The notes beneath the pieces were generated by a model. That model made no database searches. It had not been told where the DNA came from and worked only from the letters and a program-made list of their open reading frames with translations. Shown piece by piece: positions 11,546-23,052 of a DNA stretch of 64,000 bases (positions are counted from its first letter, which is position 1; every line of letters begins with the position of its first letter). Source of the stretch: Trichobilharzia szidati (lineage: Eukaryota > Platyhelminthes > Trematoda > Strigeidida > Schistosomatidae). The DNA lies in the NCBI GenBank assembly GCA_944472155.2, contig OX235272.1, positions 17,902,354-17,966,353 of the forward strand. Reading direction: 5' to 3'. The position numbers were made by a program, and so were the translations under genes.

Positions 11546-12014
11546 TTTTGAAGTTCATCCAACCATGGTAATGATAACTATTTACCCTATTAAATTACAA
11601 TTAACCGGAAAGTCTGCGGTCATCAAATTATAACTAACATTCATCACATGACAAACAGTAATGCAAATGTCAAATCACTGACTACAGATTTTGGTAAAAC
11701 TGAGGGAAAGTGTGTTTTATAATCGTTGCTCATGATTATATCTAGTAAAGTAGTTTTTAAAACACTATTTTTACAGATTCACAAATGGTCTAATACATTA
11801 ATCATCCTTTTATCACATGACATATCCCCGAGTTGTTTATCGTTTTAATTCTCTTCTGAACAGTTCTCAAATCTCGTGAAGTATGGTGGATTCAGTAAAT
11901 CTAAGTATTTCTTTTCGCTGTCGTGCTAAACTGTCCAAATCAATTCTTTATATCATCGCCACTCCTCAGTTTTAAAGCTTCTTTGTTTTAAATATCACAA
12001 GACAATGAAACATT
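11546..12014. other. No gene seen
   Basis: AT-rich sequence without coding signal or recognised repeat. Confidence 0.4.
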
Positions 12015-13842
12015 TCAACTGCATTCAGCAAGTGACAGTTAACGAATCTTTTTCCAATAATGTCGTGCCAGCCGTTCGGAAGGACAATAAAATTGTACCT
12101 ATACCTTAGTCGTCTACTGCAACGTGTTTAATTTAGACCCATAGCTATTACTTCCCTTTTCTAAAAGCTATGGAAAAGTTACTCTTAATTAATCTTCAAC
12201 CTTCACCTAAAGCATGTAACGATGCCAAACAATTCTCCTATAAACACAGTAGAAGTAGTTTAGATGCAGTTGCAGTCCTGTATAATAACATTGTCTCCAG
12301 CTTAGACAAGGGGGCTAAATTTGTTCGCTGCACTTTCCTAGATTACACATCTGCTTTAGACTCAGTACCTAGGGACATCCTGTTAAACAAGCTTGCTGAG
12401 ACTCAAACTGACTGTTGGGTTGTCAAATGGCTCCATTCTTATTTCTCAGGAAGAAAGCAGTACACTGTATGTCAGGGAAAGTCGTCCACTTCATTGCTTA
12501 CTGAGGCTGGTGTCCCTCAAGGCGCTATCCTTTCTCCTTTTCTGTTTTCATTCTTCTTGCATGACTTGCCTCACTCTGATGAAATGAACTTTGTTAAGTA
12601 TGCCGATGATCGAACTATTTCAATGTCTGTTAACTCCCAGCTTGACTGCACTAAGATGAACAACTTTCTATCAGAAATTAGCAAATGGTCTTCGTCTAAC
12701 GGCCTTAAACTTAATCCGTCCAAATGTCAGACTGTTAATTTTAGTTTCCGATGTAAACGAAAGTTAAATGAAGCCGTTGGTTCCTATGACCCTTGCAAAA
12801 TCGGTGATACTGATGTAGAAAGCAAGTCTGAAGTTAAGTATCTTGGATTAATTCTCTCTTCTGACCTATCTTGGTCTTCTCATGTCTTAGCGATTTTCTC
12901 AAAGAATATTTCGTCTGACTTTTTCCATTAAGAAGTTAAGGCATTCAGACATGACCCAACCTCTTCTCTTACAGTTTGTCAACTCGTGTATTTTACGTAT
13001 TCTTCTTTACTGTTCACCCTTGCTTATTCTTTCCTGGATTGCATAAAAAGGACTATGTCATACTTCGTAGAACTCTGAAGACTGTCAGTAGGACGAGTGG
13101 TGGTATCCCATTGGGCCATATCGTTGACATTGTTACTGATAAGCACTTGATGTCATGCAAAAAGTTCGCTAAAGGAAGATTGCCAGACTCTGAGCACTCA
13201 CTTTACCCGCAGCTCCAACCTTGTGTCTCCTCAGGTGAAACAAGAAGTCTTTTCAGAAGAATTTATGCACGTATGTCTAAGTACAAAGATTTCACTATAC
13301 CATATTTCGCTGCACGTACTTTATGTGATGAAAATAGTGTCAGGCATGAAATAACTAACTTTCTTTGCACTAGTAAATAAACCATTTCTTTCACCCTTAC
13401 AGCATCAAACTTTATTATTATTGTGTTTCTTATATTTATAATCCTATCAGTTTTCAGTTTTTGTTTATTTTTTCATAAGTGTGGACATAATTTAAGCTGT
13501 GTTATAACTGTTTATTTTGTGTTTCCCCTCACTATAATATATCAACAGAACATAAGACCCAATAATTCATAACATGCTAAAGTTTCCAAACTGAATCGAC
13601 AATACCGTTTGAAACAAACTCACTGTTATTATTATTATATTAAATAATCTCAATTCATGCGCCGAATATTTTTGACCTTATATCGTAAATGTGGACAAAT
13701 TCCTCCGGTTAATTTTGTTTTAATTTTTAGTTTTATTTATATTTTGAGTAAATCAGATGCAATATTGTGACAAATGCTGAGAATTCCATTCTGTATTATA
13801 AGTACTGTTTTTGGAATAAAGTAGATAATTATTATTATTAAC
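12015..13842 (+). mobile_element. CR1-B LINE, 5'-truncated
   Basis: CR1-type ORF2 from just before reverse transcriptase motif 1 to the end, then a 460-bp 3' UTR. It terminates in GCTGAGAATTCCATTCTG, GGAATAAAG and an ATT repeat at about 13842. The coding part is broken once (see 12170-13380). A second member is at 62129-63235 (-). Confidence 0.9.
12170..13380 (+). pseudogene. CR1-B reverse transcriptase (ORF2), frameshifted
   Basis: Non-LTR reverse transcriptase that would copy element RNA at a nicked target. The first open segment, 12170-12931 (253 aa from a Met inside the domain), shows FLDYTSALDSVPR (motif A region, about residue 62), GVPQGAILSPFLFSFFLHDL (motif B, about residue 113) and FVKYADDRTISMSVN with the YADD catalytic pair at about residue 143. 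It continues to DLSWSSHVLAI. An indel near 12890-12930 shifts the frame. The rest, 12976-13380, holds the CR1 C-terminal segment ending FLCTSK, with SLFRRIYARMSKYKDF before it. No endonuclease domain or ORF1 remains. Catalytic residues persist, but the frameshift makes it inactive. Confidence 0.85.
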
Positions 13843-14054
13843 AGATTTAAGGAAACGCAGGTGGGAACAAATTACAGTTTAGCCTTTCGATTTATTTTGC
13901 CTTGAATGTATATCCTCTGTTAGACTATTCAAATAGATTATTTGTACAAACTGAATTGATGCCAGCATTATGTTTATTCTCTTTGAACATAGGCGATGAT
14001 GGAACTTAAATGTTATAAAATCTGATTATTATTATTATTATTCTGAAATAATTA

Positions 14055-15022
14055 TTTTTTATTGTTCCTTTGGGTTCCTAGTGGAACATAGGGCTTCAAC
14101 TACACGTCTCCACTTGCTTCTCTCTTCTGCTGTACTTTTCACCTGCATCCATGTTAGTCCATACTGTTTCAACTCCTCTTCACATGATATCCTCCATGTC
14201 ACCCTTGCACTGACGTCCCACTCGCCGCTTCTCTTTCGGGTTCCACTATTGTTTTTTCCCATAATTTATTGTTGGTGATTCTTTCCGACCATCTGATCTT
14301 CAGTATAGAGCAAAGACAGTTGTTGATAAAGGTCTGCAACAGGCTGTTGGAAATATTCTTTGTGAACCGCCAAGTTTCTGATCCATCCGTATAGAAGAAC
14401 TGACTGACCTGACTGACGGTTGTATTGAAAATCCGAATTTTGTTGTTGATGCTGGCTGGGTTGAGTGACGAAGATTTCCAGATTGGTTTCAGGTTGACGG
14501 ATGTGTTTCTCGCCTTCCCAATTCTCGACTCGACATTGTCAACCGTTCCTCCTCTAGTGGAGACAATACTCTCTAGATAAGTGAGTGAATGAAGTAACCT
14601 CTTTCAAATCTCTCCCGTTGATGGTGATTGGCGGTGGATGTTGCCACTGTTGTCGTTGTTGTTAGTTGATTATTTTCATAACCTCCGTCTTGTCTATGTT
14701 CACCTGGAGTCCTGTCTTTGCTGCTCCTTCTTTTCGACCAGTTTGTCGGTCTTCGCTTCTAAGTCTTCGGCTTTGTGTGACATCAAACATAAATCATCCA
14801 CGCGCGAAATCCAGGTCTTTTGGGTTCTTCACGTCGGTCCAGGATATCGCTGTCTTCTCGTTTCCCACTGTCTGATGCATAATCCAGTCCAGTCCACCAC
14901 AATAAGAAATATCATTGGTGATAATAAGCACCCTTGTCTGACTCCTGTGTTTACTCGAAACGCCTCGATCAGTTTTCCGTTGTTGATCACTTGACATTTG
15001 TCGTTGTCGTACAGAAATTACT
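14055..15022 (-). mobile_element. RTE-2 LINE, 5'-truncated
   Basis: Minus-strand RTE C-terminal half, from CQVI/LIDQ-like sequence near 15010 to ITCEEELKQYGLTWMQVKSTAEERSKWRRVVEALCSTRN near 14065. It ends in an ATT microsatellite at about 14030-14055. Frameshifts and small deletions are present. Same family as 1463-2600. Confidence 0.8.
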
Positions 15023-15029
15023 TGCCCTG

Positions 15030-15590
15030 TAATATTTATTACTGATGGAAAGACACACTTCATTCAGGCATAGATCATGTCGAGTTAGCCAAAGATGAAT
15101 GGATTTCAGGGTATAGAGTTGTTTAAAAGTCAGTTCAAATCAATCACCACTATTTCGATGACTAAAATTCACAAATCTTTATTTGTAGAAGGTTCACAAA
15201 TGTCAGCGTCATACTCTTATTAAAAGTACCTTCTTCTTTAAAAGAAACTCTTCTCTGAGGCTATCTGCTTAAACTGTGTGGCTACAGTATACTGCATCTA
15301 CTTTTCTTCCTTTCTTGTTGTTTCAATCTTCCAATTATATATATGCTTTGATCGCAAAATAAACTCACACAAATTTTTAATTTTACTTCAAAACCAACCA
15401 GTGTAGACTTCTTATAGGAGAATGGAAAAAAAATACCGTAGAGGCCTCAGTGTCTTGTTTTAAAAAGAGAAAACAGTGGCATCATACTATGTACTGTTGA
15501 TAAGATTTTTACCTGAAGATTCTTCATGGAGAGTATATTGTATGCAGGCGGTTACGTCATGAATTTTGTATTGTGTGCAAACATTATTAT
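15030..15590. other. No gene seen
   Basis: AT-rich sequence with no recognisable coding region or repeat; it ends in the ATT repeat that borders the next RTE copy. Confidence 0.4.
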
Positions 15591-15592
15591 AT

Positions 15593-16093
15593 TATTATTG
15601 TTCCCTTGGGTTCCTAGTGGAACATAGGGCTTCAACTACACGTCTCTACTTGCTTCTGTCTTCTGCTGTACTTTTCACCTGCATCCATGTTAGTCCATAC
15701 CGTTTCAACTCTTCTTCACACAATCTACTCCATGTCACCCTTGTGCGTTTCACTTGCCGCTTCCCTTTCGGGTTCCACTCGAGGGCTGACGCGTGGTGTT
15801 ACCCAGTGGCCTCCTCAGCCAGTGAGTGTCCAATCCATCTCCACTTTCTCCTGCATATCTACTAGGCGATTGGTTCTTGTCTGTTTCTTCCAACAGTTTC
15901 TTGTTGGTTCTTGTTCTTTCCGGCCATCTGATCTTCAGTATAGAGCCAGCGAAGACAGTTTGTTGTTGGCAAAGGTCTGCAACAGGCTGTTGGAAAACTT
16001 CTTTGTGACCCGCCAGGTTTCTGATCCGTAAAGAAGAACTGACTTGACTGACGTTAATATTGAAAATCCGAATTTTGTTGTTGATGCTGAGTG
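15593..16093 (-). mobile_element. RTE-2 LINE, short 3' fragment
   Basis: Minus-strand copy covering only the last ~500 bp of the RTE-2 family: segments matching 14060-14460, such as the LPT/ICRRKWRWIGHS region near 15830. The 5' end stops abruptly at 16093 inside a segment that continues in other copies. The 3' end abuts an ATT repeat near 15590. Confidence 0.8.
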
Positions 16094-16302
16094 TGCAAAC
16101 ATAATTTTTTCAGAATGTATCTGGTGTCATTATTATTATTACTTATCGTAACATCACACTATTTTATTTTTAGGTATAATCTCTTTAAGTCAATCAGACT
16201 ACAATTTTCAAACTCTCTCGATGTTACGGGATCAAATAGTATCATTAAATTTAAGCCTGTTAATACATTATTGAGAAATTCGGTCATTTAATATTAGTAT
16301 TG

Positions 16303-16490
16303 TTTCCATGGGTTCAGCAGCAGCACATCTCCACTTTGTCTTGATCTTTTCAGTCCTCTTTAGCTTGTCTCCTAAGACTGTTCATAGTCATTCATCTCCT
16401 CCTTGCACGACTTCCATGTCATGCTAAGAGCCACACCCTATTTATCGTTTCCCCATTCCGGTTCCACACTGACGATGGCCTAGTGAGAGA
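16303..16490 (-). mobile_element. RTE-like LINE 3' end fragment
   Basis: Divergent minus-strand match to the RTE 3' terminus. The layout TTCCATGGGTTC, CACATCTCCACTT, CTCCTCCTTGCACGAC and GGTTCCACACTG is in the same order and spacing as the 3' ends of RTE-1/2. It appears to be an older subfamily. Confidence 0.55.
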
Positions 16491-16579
16491 AAGCTATTTG
16501 TCATCAATACAAATTTCATACCTGCAGAGCAGGAAAACAGAGGCAGTCGTCCTATGTAGCGCAAAAGCCATTGTTATTA

Positions 16580-17840
16580 ATAATAATGATAATGATTGCT
16601 TTATTCCAGAAACAGTACTAGTGGTACAGTGTGGAATTTTCAGCACATATCTACAATATTTGCATCTAATTTTATCAAACATTTAAAAGGAGTATTTCAA
16701 AAAAAAATAAATATGAAGACAACAGCAGCGAAAAAAAAACGAAAAACATAAAAATAATAAAAGTAAATGCAAAAAAATACCAAGAAGTAGAAAGGAAAAT
16801 AAACAGCATTTAATAATTAACAACTCAGTATTGGGTAGTGGAAGCTATGATATGATTATGCATGGTGACAGTAAAGCTATAGTCATACAAGAAGTTATGA
16901 AATGATATTTAAGAATGTTTATCGCCAAGATGGTCAGTTATTTGGTTGAAACAACTCTAAACACTCATAAAATAACATTTCAGGGTTGTTGTTTCGGTTT
17001 TTATTATCAGGTGTAATGCAGTGTTTGTAGTGGTAGTGTGAGTAATCCTGCATAATACAAAATTTTTTAAGGTGTTGACTATGGCGTTCACAACCAATGA
17101 TTGTCAGTTAATATTGCCGAAAAGTATAGAAAATAAGAAAAAACAACCACAAAACTAATAATTACATGATGGTTAGTGACAGGATAATTTTGTAATATTC
17201 ACAGTGCTAATAGCGTCGGAACCAGTCGATACACAATAGAAGGAATATAGTAAAGTACAAAAAAGTAAGCCAATGTTAATAATTTAGGTAGCTAAGTATG
17301 TTTAAGAAGGAGTTCACAATAGAATACAAAATAAGAGAGAAATAAAAGAGCCTAAAATTATGTTATTAACAACAAAGCAAGTCATAGGTTTCACGCTTAA
17401 CATTGTCTCTGTCACTTGGAACATGGGCCAAGTATGGTATCGTTGAGTTCCTGTACTTGTTTTTACGAGCATAGATTATTTCATATTGATTTCTGGTTCT
17501 ACTTGATGAGATACAAGGCGATAGTTGGGAATAGAGTGGGTGTTGTGGGTCGCAGAGTATGGTTTTAGACCTTTTACGCATGTATTCAGATGCCTTTCAA
17601 CTAATGTAGTGACGAGCTGACTGAGTTTTACACCACTAGTCCTACTAACTATACCGTCTCAGGATGGTGTAGTCCTTTTTCAATAGCCGAGGAAAGACTA
17701 ACGGGGAGCAATAAAGTAGAATAGGTAAGATACAAGAGTTGACAAATTGTGAAAGTAGAGATTGGGTGATTCCAGATAGTCTAAGTTTCTTAATTTAGTA
17801 TGTTAGACAGCACACTTAGAGGACAGAACTAGACCGAGAT
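16580..17840 (-). mobile_element. CR1-A LINE, 5'-truncated
   Basis: Reverse-strand sister of 25653-26755 and 1-895. The 3' terminus (TTTATTCCAGAAACAGTAC, complement of the CR1 tail) lies at 16600 beside an ATT/AAT repeat. The UTR follows. ORF2 C-terminal coding runs from about 17366 to 17840 and includes TILCDPQHPLYSQLSPCISS and NQYEIIYARKNKYRNSTIPY. A frameshift lies near 17581. Confidence 0.85.
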
Positions 17841-17849
17841 GTTTCTCCA

Positions 17850-18305
17850 TGAGAACACGGAACTGAATGAATCTTTAGTACTCCTCGATTACAACCAATT
17901 ATATAGCCAAAGATTTTTACTTCTATCCGACTGTTTCACTTTTCCCATTCGCATACTCAGTAATCTAGGATGAATACTTTTGAATAAGGCTAATGAATAA
18001 CTATGGCAGAAGATTTGCCTGTCTCTTTCAGACTTATTTTTTTAAATTTGTGTGTTTAGCTTATTAAAACTAATTCACCTAAAATTACTAATTTTCAGAT
18101 GACATAACACACAAATTAAGTCTCACTTCATGTTAACCTAATTATTTGAGGTATGATATAGCAACACACTTTTGCTTATCTTTACACAAACAATATCAAA
18201 ACGAATCATCGAATAAATTCAACTAGGTGTTAACAATTTATATTTTTGCTAGCAAGCTGTTTAAATTCTTTATTTAAACATTTATTTAAACACAAAATAC
18301 TTGGT
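17850..18305. other. No gene seen
   Basis: AT-rich sequence without recognisable genes or repeats. Confidence 0.4.
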
Positions 18306-18309
18306 ACAA

Positions 18310-18975
18310 TATGTCATCAAGATGATGCGCCACACAATAATAATAAAACAACATTGATTGAAAGTAAAGATATAGGTGGATAATGGATAAAAAACTTCAT
18401 CTGGAAGGAAGGGAAGGGAAGAAAGAAGGAAATTGCAGCACACTCGCCACTAGTTACGACTCTTGGCCATATCTGATAACGTTTCGAGCCGACGATTAGA
18501 GCTATCTCTCGGGCTCCAACCAGGGAGTCGTGGCTCACCAACCGATGCTAACGTAACACAAATATCCTTCATCCCACGACGCCATATCATGGGCTGACCA
18601 ACTCTCCTCTTTTCCCATCCCGTCTCAGAGCTAGCGAAAAGACACCTGTACGGAAGCCTCTGGGATGACATGTGCAGCACATGTCCAAGCCACCGAAGCC
18701 GGTGTTTCCAGATTATGACACTCAGTGAATGATCTCTACTGTGTCCAAACACACTCCACCAGACCTCAGAATTACCCACGCGATGATGCTATCGAACACA
18801 AGAAGTCCTGCAGAGACAGCGATGATTGAATACACAGAGCCGCCACACATCCTCAGCTTGGTGAGGCCACGTTTCACAAGCGTAGAGCAAGACAGCTCAC
18901 ACCGAAGCATTGTATACCTGACCTCTGACAGCCAGGCTAACGTCGCGACGGCACGAGAGGTGGCTCAAGTTAACG
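18310..18975 (-). mobile_element. LINE-D, C-terminal fragment
   Basis: Minus strand gives YACETWPHQAEDVWRL and CVFNHRCL near 18890-18810, then HRLRWLGHVLHMSSQRLPYR near 18690 and RRVGQPMIWRRGMKDI. This is the characteristic C-terminal tail after the reverse transcriptase of the same LINE seen at 32655-33960. It ends with a stop near 18453 and a 3' region containing an AAT run near 18340. Frameshifts are present. Confidence 0.75.
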
Positions 18976-19244
18976 TATGCCACCATAGCTTTCACGATAC
19001 GGTTGGAAATCTCATGCGTCTGTTTAAATACCTTTCATGCTTTCCCCATTCAAGTTAGGAATCCATATATCTAATGATCACGATCCACTACTCCTGTTTT
19101 AGTGTATTTAAAGGGAAACAGCATTTTGTTGATATCCATTTGAATTAACAAAATCTAGACAGATGTAAGTGATATAAAAGTAGCCTGAATTAGCTGCTAA
19201 ATTCAGATTAGTGAAGGAATGTAGTTGTTGTTCTTCTTCAACCT

Positions 19245-19542
19245 GCCTCCATGCAGGAAGTTACCTGTAGTTTTAGTGGGAAGTCATAGTCGGCTAGGTA
19301 CACCGAGTCAGGCAAGTAATATTTGCTGGACGTTACGCTATAAATCACAAACTAGCCGAAGTTGGGACTCATAAGCCACTGGGTGAGGTCCCAGTCACTG
19401 AAGGGTATATGAACTCACCTTGTAGCTGGACAGTCCCGGGGTTCGAAACCTGGCGATGACTAAGTAGTTCTAAAGAGTCCTAAACTAGTGTGAAACTGAT
19501 ACCATTTCTTGATCAAACCTGTAGCCAATCCAATCCTAACAT
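19245..19542 (+). repeat. S2 unit, divergent, plus strand
   Basis: The plus-strand order matches S2: body (GGGAAGTCATAGTCGGC), tRNA-like B-box region GGGGTTCGAAACC near 19440, a remnant of the hammerhead segment (AAGAGTCCTAAACTAG near 19477) and the 3' TTGATCAAACC side. The catalytic motif is destroyed. It faces the minus-strand copy at 19845 across 300 bp. Confidence 0.55.
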
Positions 19543-19557
19543 TGGCAAAGACAAAAT

Positions 19558-19640
19558 ATTGTTTGTTTACTGATGAAGTCTAGAGTACAGTTTATTATCC
19601 ATAGTCATATCAAGATACTCAAATAACTTTCTGACTTCAT
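19558..19640 (-). repeat. Penelope terminal-repeat fragment
   Basis: Short minus-strand match to the segment at 24068-24120 (ATGATTATGAGCAATAAATT in intact copies; here TGACTATGGATAATAAACTG). It is a diverged piece of the terminal repeat of the Penelope subfamily at 24480. Confidence 0.45.
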
Positions 19641-19844
19641 ATATACACAGTTCTCTTAATTCTTATCCTTTGATTTCATTAATAATAGCGTTATTTTTCA
19701 TTTCTTCGATATCACTGCTGTGTTACTCTTATTGCATTCATCTGGTGTGTAGACACCGTTAACAAAGATTCAGGGATCAAACTCTATGTCTCTTTCTCTT
19801 CAGTTAACTATATTATCAAGTAATGGTTTTGTAGGAACTTTTTG

Positions 19845-20115
19845 TTTGATTGGTTGGAGGATTTCATCATGAGATTATATCAGTTAGATAACCATTGGGA
19901 AATGTGGGAGTACTGGACAACTGTTTCGTACTGACTTGGGACTCTTCTTCAGTACGCACCCACCGGGGATCGAACCCATGACCTTCCAGTTACAAGGCAA
20001 GCTCGTAGATAATTAAGCCACTAGGACCCGATACAATTGCCCATGAATGCCAACTTCTGCCAATTCACGACATAGCGCGACCACCACCACTAGAACCCCA
20101 GGTAACTACCCGCAT
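19845..20115 (-). repeat. S2 unit, minus strand
   Basis: On the minus strand: tRNA-like head with GGCTTAATTATCTACGAG and GGGTTCGATCCCCGG boxes, then GTACTG, a mutated core, AGTCCC...GTAC, GAAAC and CAGTTGTCCAGTACTCCC, then the 3' segment ending CATGATGAAATCC. The GTACTG / CAGTAC stem I of the hammerhead is retained, but the CUGANGA box reads AAGAAGA in register. The left edge continues into a TTTGTAGG...TTTGATTGGTT terminus. Confidence 0.7.
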
Positions 20116-20494
20116 AGGGACAGTCGCTAAAGAGCACTATAATACTATTGAGAAATACACCCCCATTTTACAAGCATTACCTCAAAACATAGCTGATGTT
20201 ATCATGTTTCATAGTAAACCAACTTTTCTGCTCAAAATCCTAATAAGTTGCTTGTTTTCACGATCACATGGATTTTGATTTAATTCATTCATTCACCTGA
20301 ACAAGTAATATGTGATCGTGATCATGCATAAATGCGGTTCTCCCCTAAAAACAACTGGTGAATATGAAATACATTCTTCGGTGAATATCATGTTCTGAGT
20401 GAACTGTGTATTTACGAAATGATAATTATTGTCATCGAAGCAAATAAGAATTTCCAGGTTAGATCACGAAATGACCTCATTTAGAGGTCAATCT

Positions 20495-20710
20495 TCAAAA
20501 TTCAGAAAGTACTGGGCAGTTGTTTAGTCCTAGTTTAAAACTAGACTAGCAGTAATCACACATAACCTCACCTGGATCGAACCTGGAACCTTGAGGTTCG
20601 ACCATCCAGATAATTCAGATGGAATCTAGTGAATGGTCTTCGAAATCTAACTTCTGACAATTTGTGATATATGGCACTACAAGCAGCTCATGCACCATTT
20701 AAAACTACTC
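20495..20710 (-). repeat. S2 unit, old copy, minus strand
   Basis: Diverged minus-strand S2. CAGTACTTTC and CTAAACAACTGCCCAG flank a decayed hammerhead segment, and a tRNA-like head is recognisable only by GGTTCGATCC near 20575. No catalytic core remains. Confidence 0.5.
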
Positions 20711-20889
20711 ATAGGCGATTGGATTCCTGTCATGTGGCGTACTGCTGGAGAGTTGCAGACTAGGACTATCTAAGAGGTATATAATACCTCCTGATTTTCA
20801 ATGGTTCTCTTACTCATATCATTTGGCCAGCTAACCTGAAGGGACTTCATGTAACCTATGCTGACACTATTTTTTAAAACACTTAGTAG

Positions 20890-21115
20890 TAGTTTTACGA
20901 GTTGACCACGGACTGATATCAATTAGAGAACCATTGAAAACCAGGAGGTACTGGACAGCTGCTATTTCATCCTAGTTTGGGAATCATCGGCAGTACGCAC
21001 CCACTGAGATTCGAACCCAGGACCTTCCGGTTACAAGGCAAGCTCGTATACCATTCAACCACTGGGACCCGATTCAATGGCTCATGAATTCTAACTTCTA
21101 CCAGTACTTAGTAGT
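20890..21115 (-). repeat. S2 unit, subfamily B, minus strand
   Basis: Minus strand contains GGGTTCGAATCTCAG (B box), GTGCGTACTG, CCGATGA, TTCCCAAACTAGGAT, GAAATAGCAGCTGTCCAGTAC, then GGTTCTCTAATTGATATCAG and CCGTGGTCAACTCGT. The subfamily differs from A by CCGATGA (U4 to C) and by its distinct CCGTGATCAACTCGT end, also seen at 31806-32345 and 40905-41400. Confidence 0.7.
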
Positions 21116-21179
21116 AGTAGCCATTGGATATAATAATTAAATATATTAAATTGAATTTAAGCAGTCTTTTTATTCTTTC

Positions 21180-21350
21180 GCATTCCGACTGGAATGTAGG
21201 GTCTCAAATTGGAACTTTTAAGCTTCAGCAGTGGTGGATAGGTCGCTAACCTAAAACTCAATCTTCCCTTTTTGTTTGTCTTACAACCGGCAGGGAACCG
21301 AGCTCCGAACCATGTACAAGCAAACAATCGTTAAACACTACATATGCGTC
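21180..21350. repeat. Unnamed repeat shared with 32440-32640
   Basis: The order ATTCTTTCG, GGGTCTCAAATTGGAAC / GGGGCTTCAAGTTCTG, GGATAGG..GCTAACC and CTCAATCTTCC is shared with 32440-32640 (+). It is possibly an old SINE; the tRNA-like boxes are unclear. Confidence 0.35.
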
Positions 21351-21514
21351 AATAGATCACACAACTACCGCCTTATTCCCTTGGACGTGTTGAATTTAAA
21401 ACTGTCAGCGATACTACGAGTATCACCATGATTGTTATTATTACAAGAAACCAAAATCATTACACACACACTTAATATTAATTACAATAGCTTATTGCCT
21501 AAAAATCCAGTCTC

Positions 21515-22402
21515 ACCAAAAGGACTTGGAGGATCTGGACTTCGCCGATGATATATGTCTGATTTCCCACAAACTGGAAGATATGCAAGCGAAAAGCAAC
21601 AAGTTGACAGAAGAAGCATCAAAGATAGGACTTCAGGTGAACATAGAGAAAACAGAGGTGATGAAGATTCCTGGCCAACACCACCAACAGCAACAACAAC
21701 AACAACAGACAACAATCAGCATAAATGGGAGGAACCTGAAAGAAACAACCTCCTTTACCTACCTACCTACCTGGGAAGCATCGTTTCAACTACAGGCAGA
21801 CGGAACTGGCAAGGATATCAAAGCAAGACAAGCTTTCACTACTCTCAAGTCTGTGTGGAGGTCAACAGCACTCAGCATCAAAAATAAGATCCGGATTTTC
21901 AACTCCAATGTGAAGTCAGTCAGTGCTACTCACTATACGAATCAGAGACTTGCACTGCGCGTCATAAAGAGCATCTCAAACAAACTACACACCTTCATTA
22001 ACAGCTCTGTCTTCGCTCAATACCACTCAAGATCAGATGGCCGGCCAGAAAAGATCAGCAACAGAGAGGGATCTCTGGCAATGAGCGAACCAACTCAGCA
22101 GGAACCGATTGTGAAACAAATAGGCAGGAAGAAATGGAGATGGATTGGCTGGCCATACTCTGAGGAAACAAACCATCAAGTGACATCACTAGACAAGCCA
22201 TTGCTCGAGTGGAACCCGACTGAATGGGAAGCGGCGAGTTGGTCGTCAGTGCGTGGGTGGGTGACTTGGAGGAGGTGATGTGAAGAGGAGATGAAAGCGT
22301 GTGGGCAGACTTGGAGCCAGGTGAAGACTCTAGCAGAGAACCGAACACAATGGAGACGCACGGCTGAATCCCTATGTTCCTCTAGGAATTAAAGGAAATA
22401 AT
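21515..22402 (+). mobile_element. RTE-1 LINE, 5'-truncated, least damaged copy
   Basis: Starts abruptly at the FADD motif and runs to the 3' end with AAT repeats near 22402. The coding remnant is described at 21526-22278. Nearly the same sequence, without the same indels, is at 7626-8632. Confidence 0.88.
21526..22278 (+). pseudogene. RTE-1 reverse transcriptase C-terminal half
   Basis: A 250-aa open segment. MEDLDFADDICLISHKLEDM opens at the catalytic FADD (residues 6-9). EKTEVMKIPG, a Gln run at about residues 51-60 from a CAA repeat, INGRNLKETTSFTYL, SVWRSTALSIKNKIRIFNSN and KWRWIGWPYSEETNHQVTSL follow. The usual STTGGTDEDIKARIGKAR stretch is altered. The NVKSVSATHYTNQRLALRV segment, where RTE proteins normally have a LLYGSETW-type motif, shows a local frame disruption. 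The N-terminal endonuclease and fingers are missing, so it cannot be active. In a full element it would drive target-primed reverse transcription. Confidence 0.8.
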
Positions 22403-22845
22403 AATATAATAATAACCAAAAGGATGATTGTTTTCACCAAACCAATGTAAGTAAAATAGACGTAATTCTCATAAAGCTGGTAATATTCATGCACATACAC
22501 TTCAATGAATAAAACATGACTATGCATAAGTAGGAGTGTTCACTGGAAAACAAATTAATACAGTAATTAATCATTTTGTTATTATTATTATTAATTTAAT
22601 AGGCGTTCATCAAAATATACCAGCAATTCACAATATATATTGTGGACAACTATCCCTTGTTTAATGTTTGGTAGAAATGTTACCCATTGCCTTCAATAAC
22701 AGAGTGTGTCAAGAAACACGTTATTGTCTAAATTTGTGAGTAAGCTACCCTGGATTTAATGCAACAGTAAACTTTTGACTATGTCCATGTTCAATACAAC
22801 ATGAATGCGTTACGAATCAACATCAGTCAGACAGATCACTGAAAC
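22402..22845. other. No gene seen
   Basis: AT-rich sequence with an ATT run near 22578-22595; no coding region recognised. Confidence 0.4.
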
Positions 22846-22849
22846 CAGA

Positions 22850-23010
22850 CACCACTGAACAGTTGTCTCATTCTATTTTCAGACTGTTCAACAATGTACA
22901 CTCACGACCCCACTAGGGATCGAGACCGGAACATTTAAGTTACAGGATCGAACCCGTCGGCTTACGTAGGAATTTCATGACTCATGAACTCTAAGATTTG
23001 CTGAAGACAT
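22850..23010 (-). repeat. S2 unit, relic, minus strand
   Basis: Only the general order survives: CACTGAACAGTTGTCTCATTC, then a TACACTCACGACCCCACTAGG segment and GATCGAGACCGG, as in minus-strand S2. Low similarity. Confidence 0.35.
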
Positions 23011-23052
23011 TGGTTATTATACAGTGAATTCATGGGCCAACACAAGTAGCTG

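Noticed and set aside
12170..12931. Host gene with a 253-aa open frame
   Set aside because: It contains FLDYTSALDSV, GVPQGAILSPFLF and YADD motifs of CR1 reverse transcriptase and sits within a truncated LINE.
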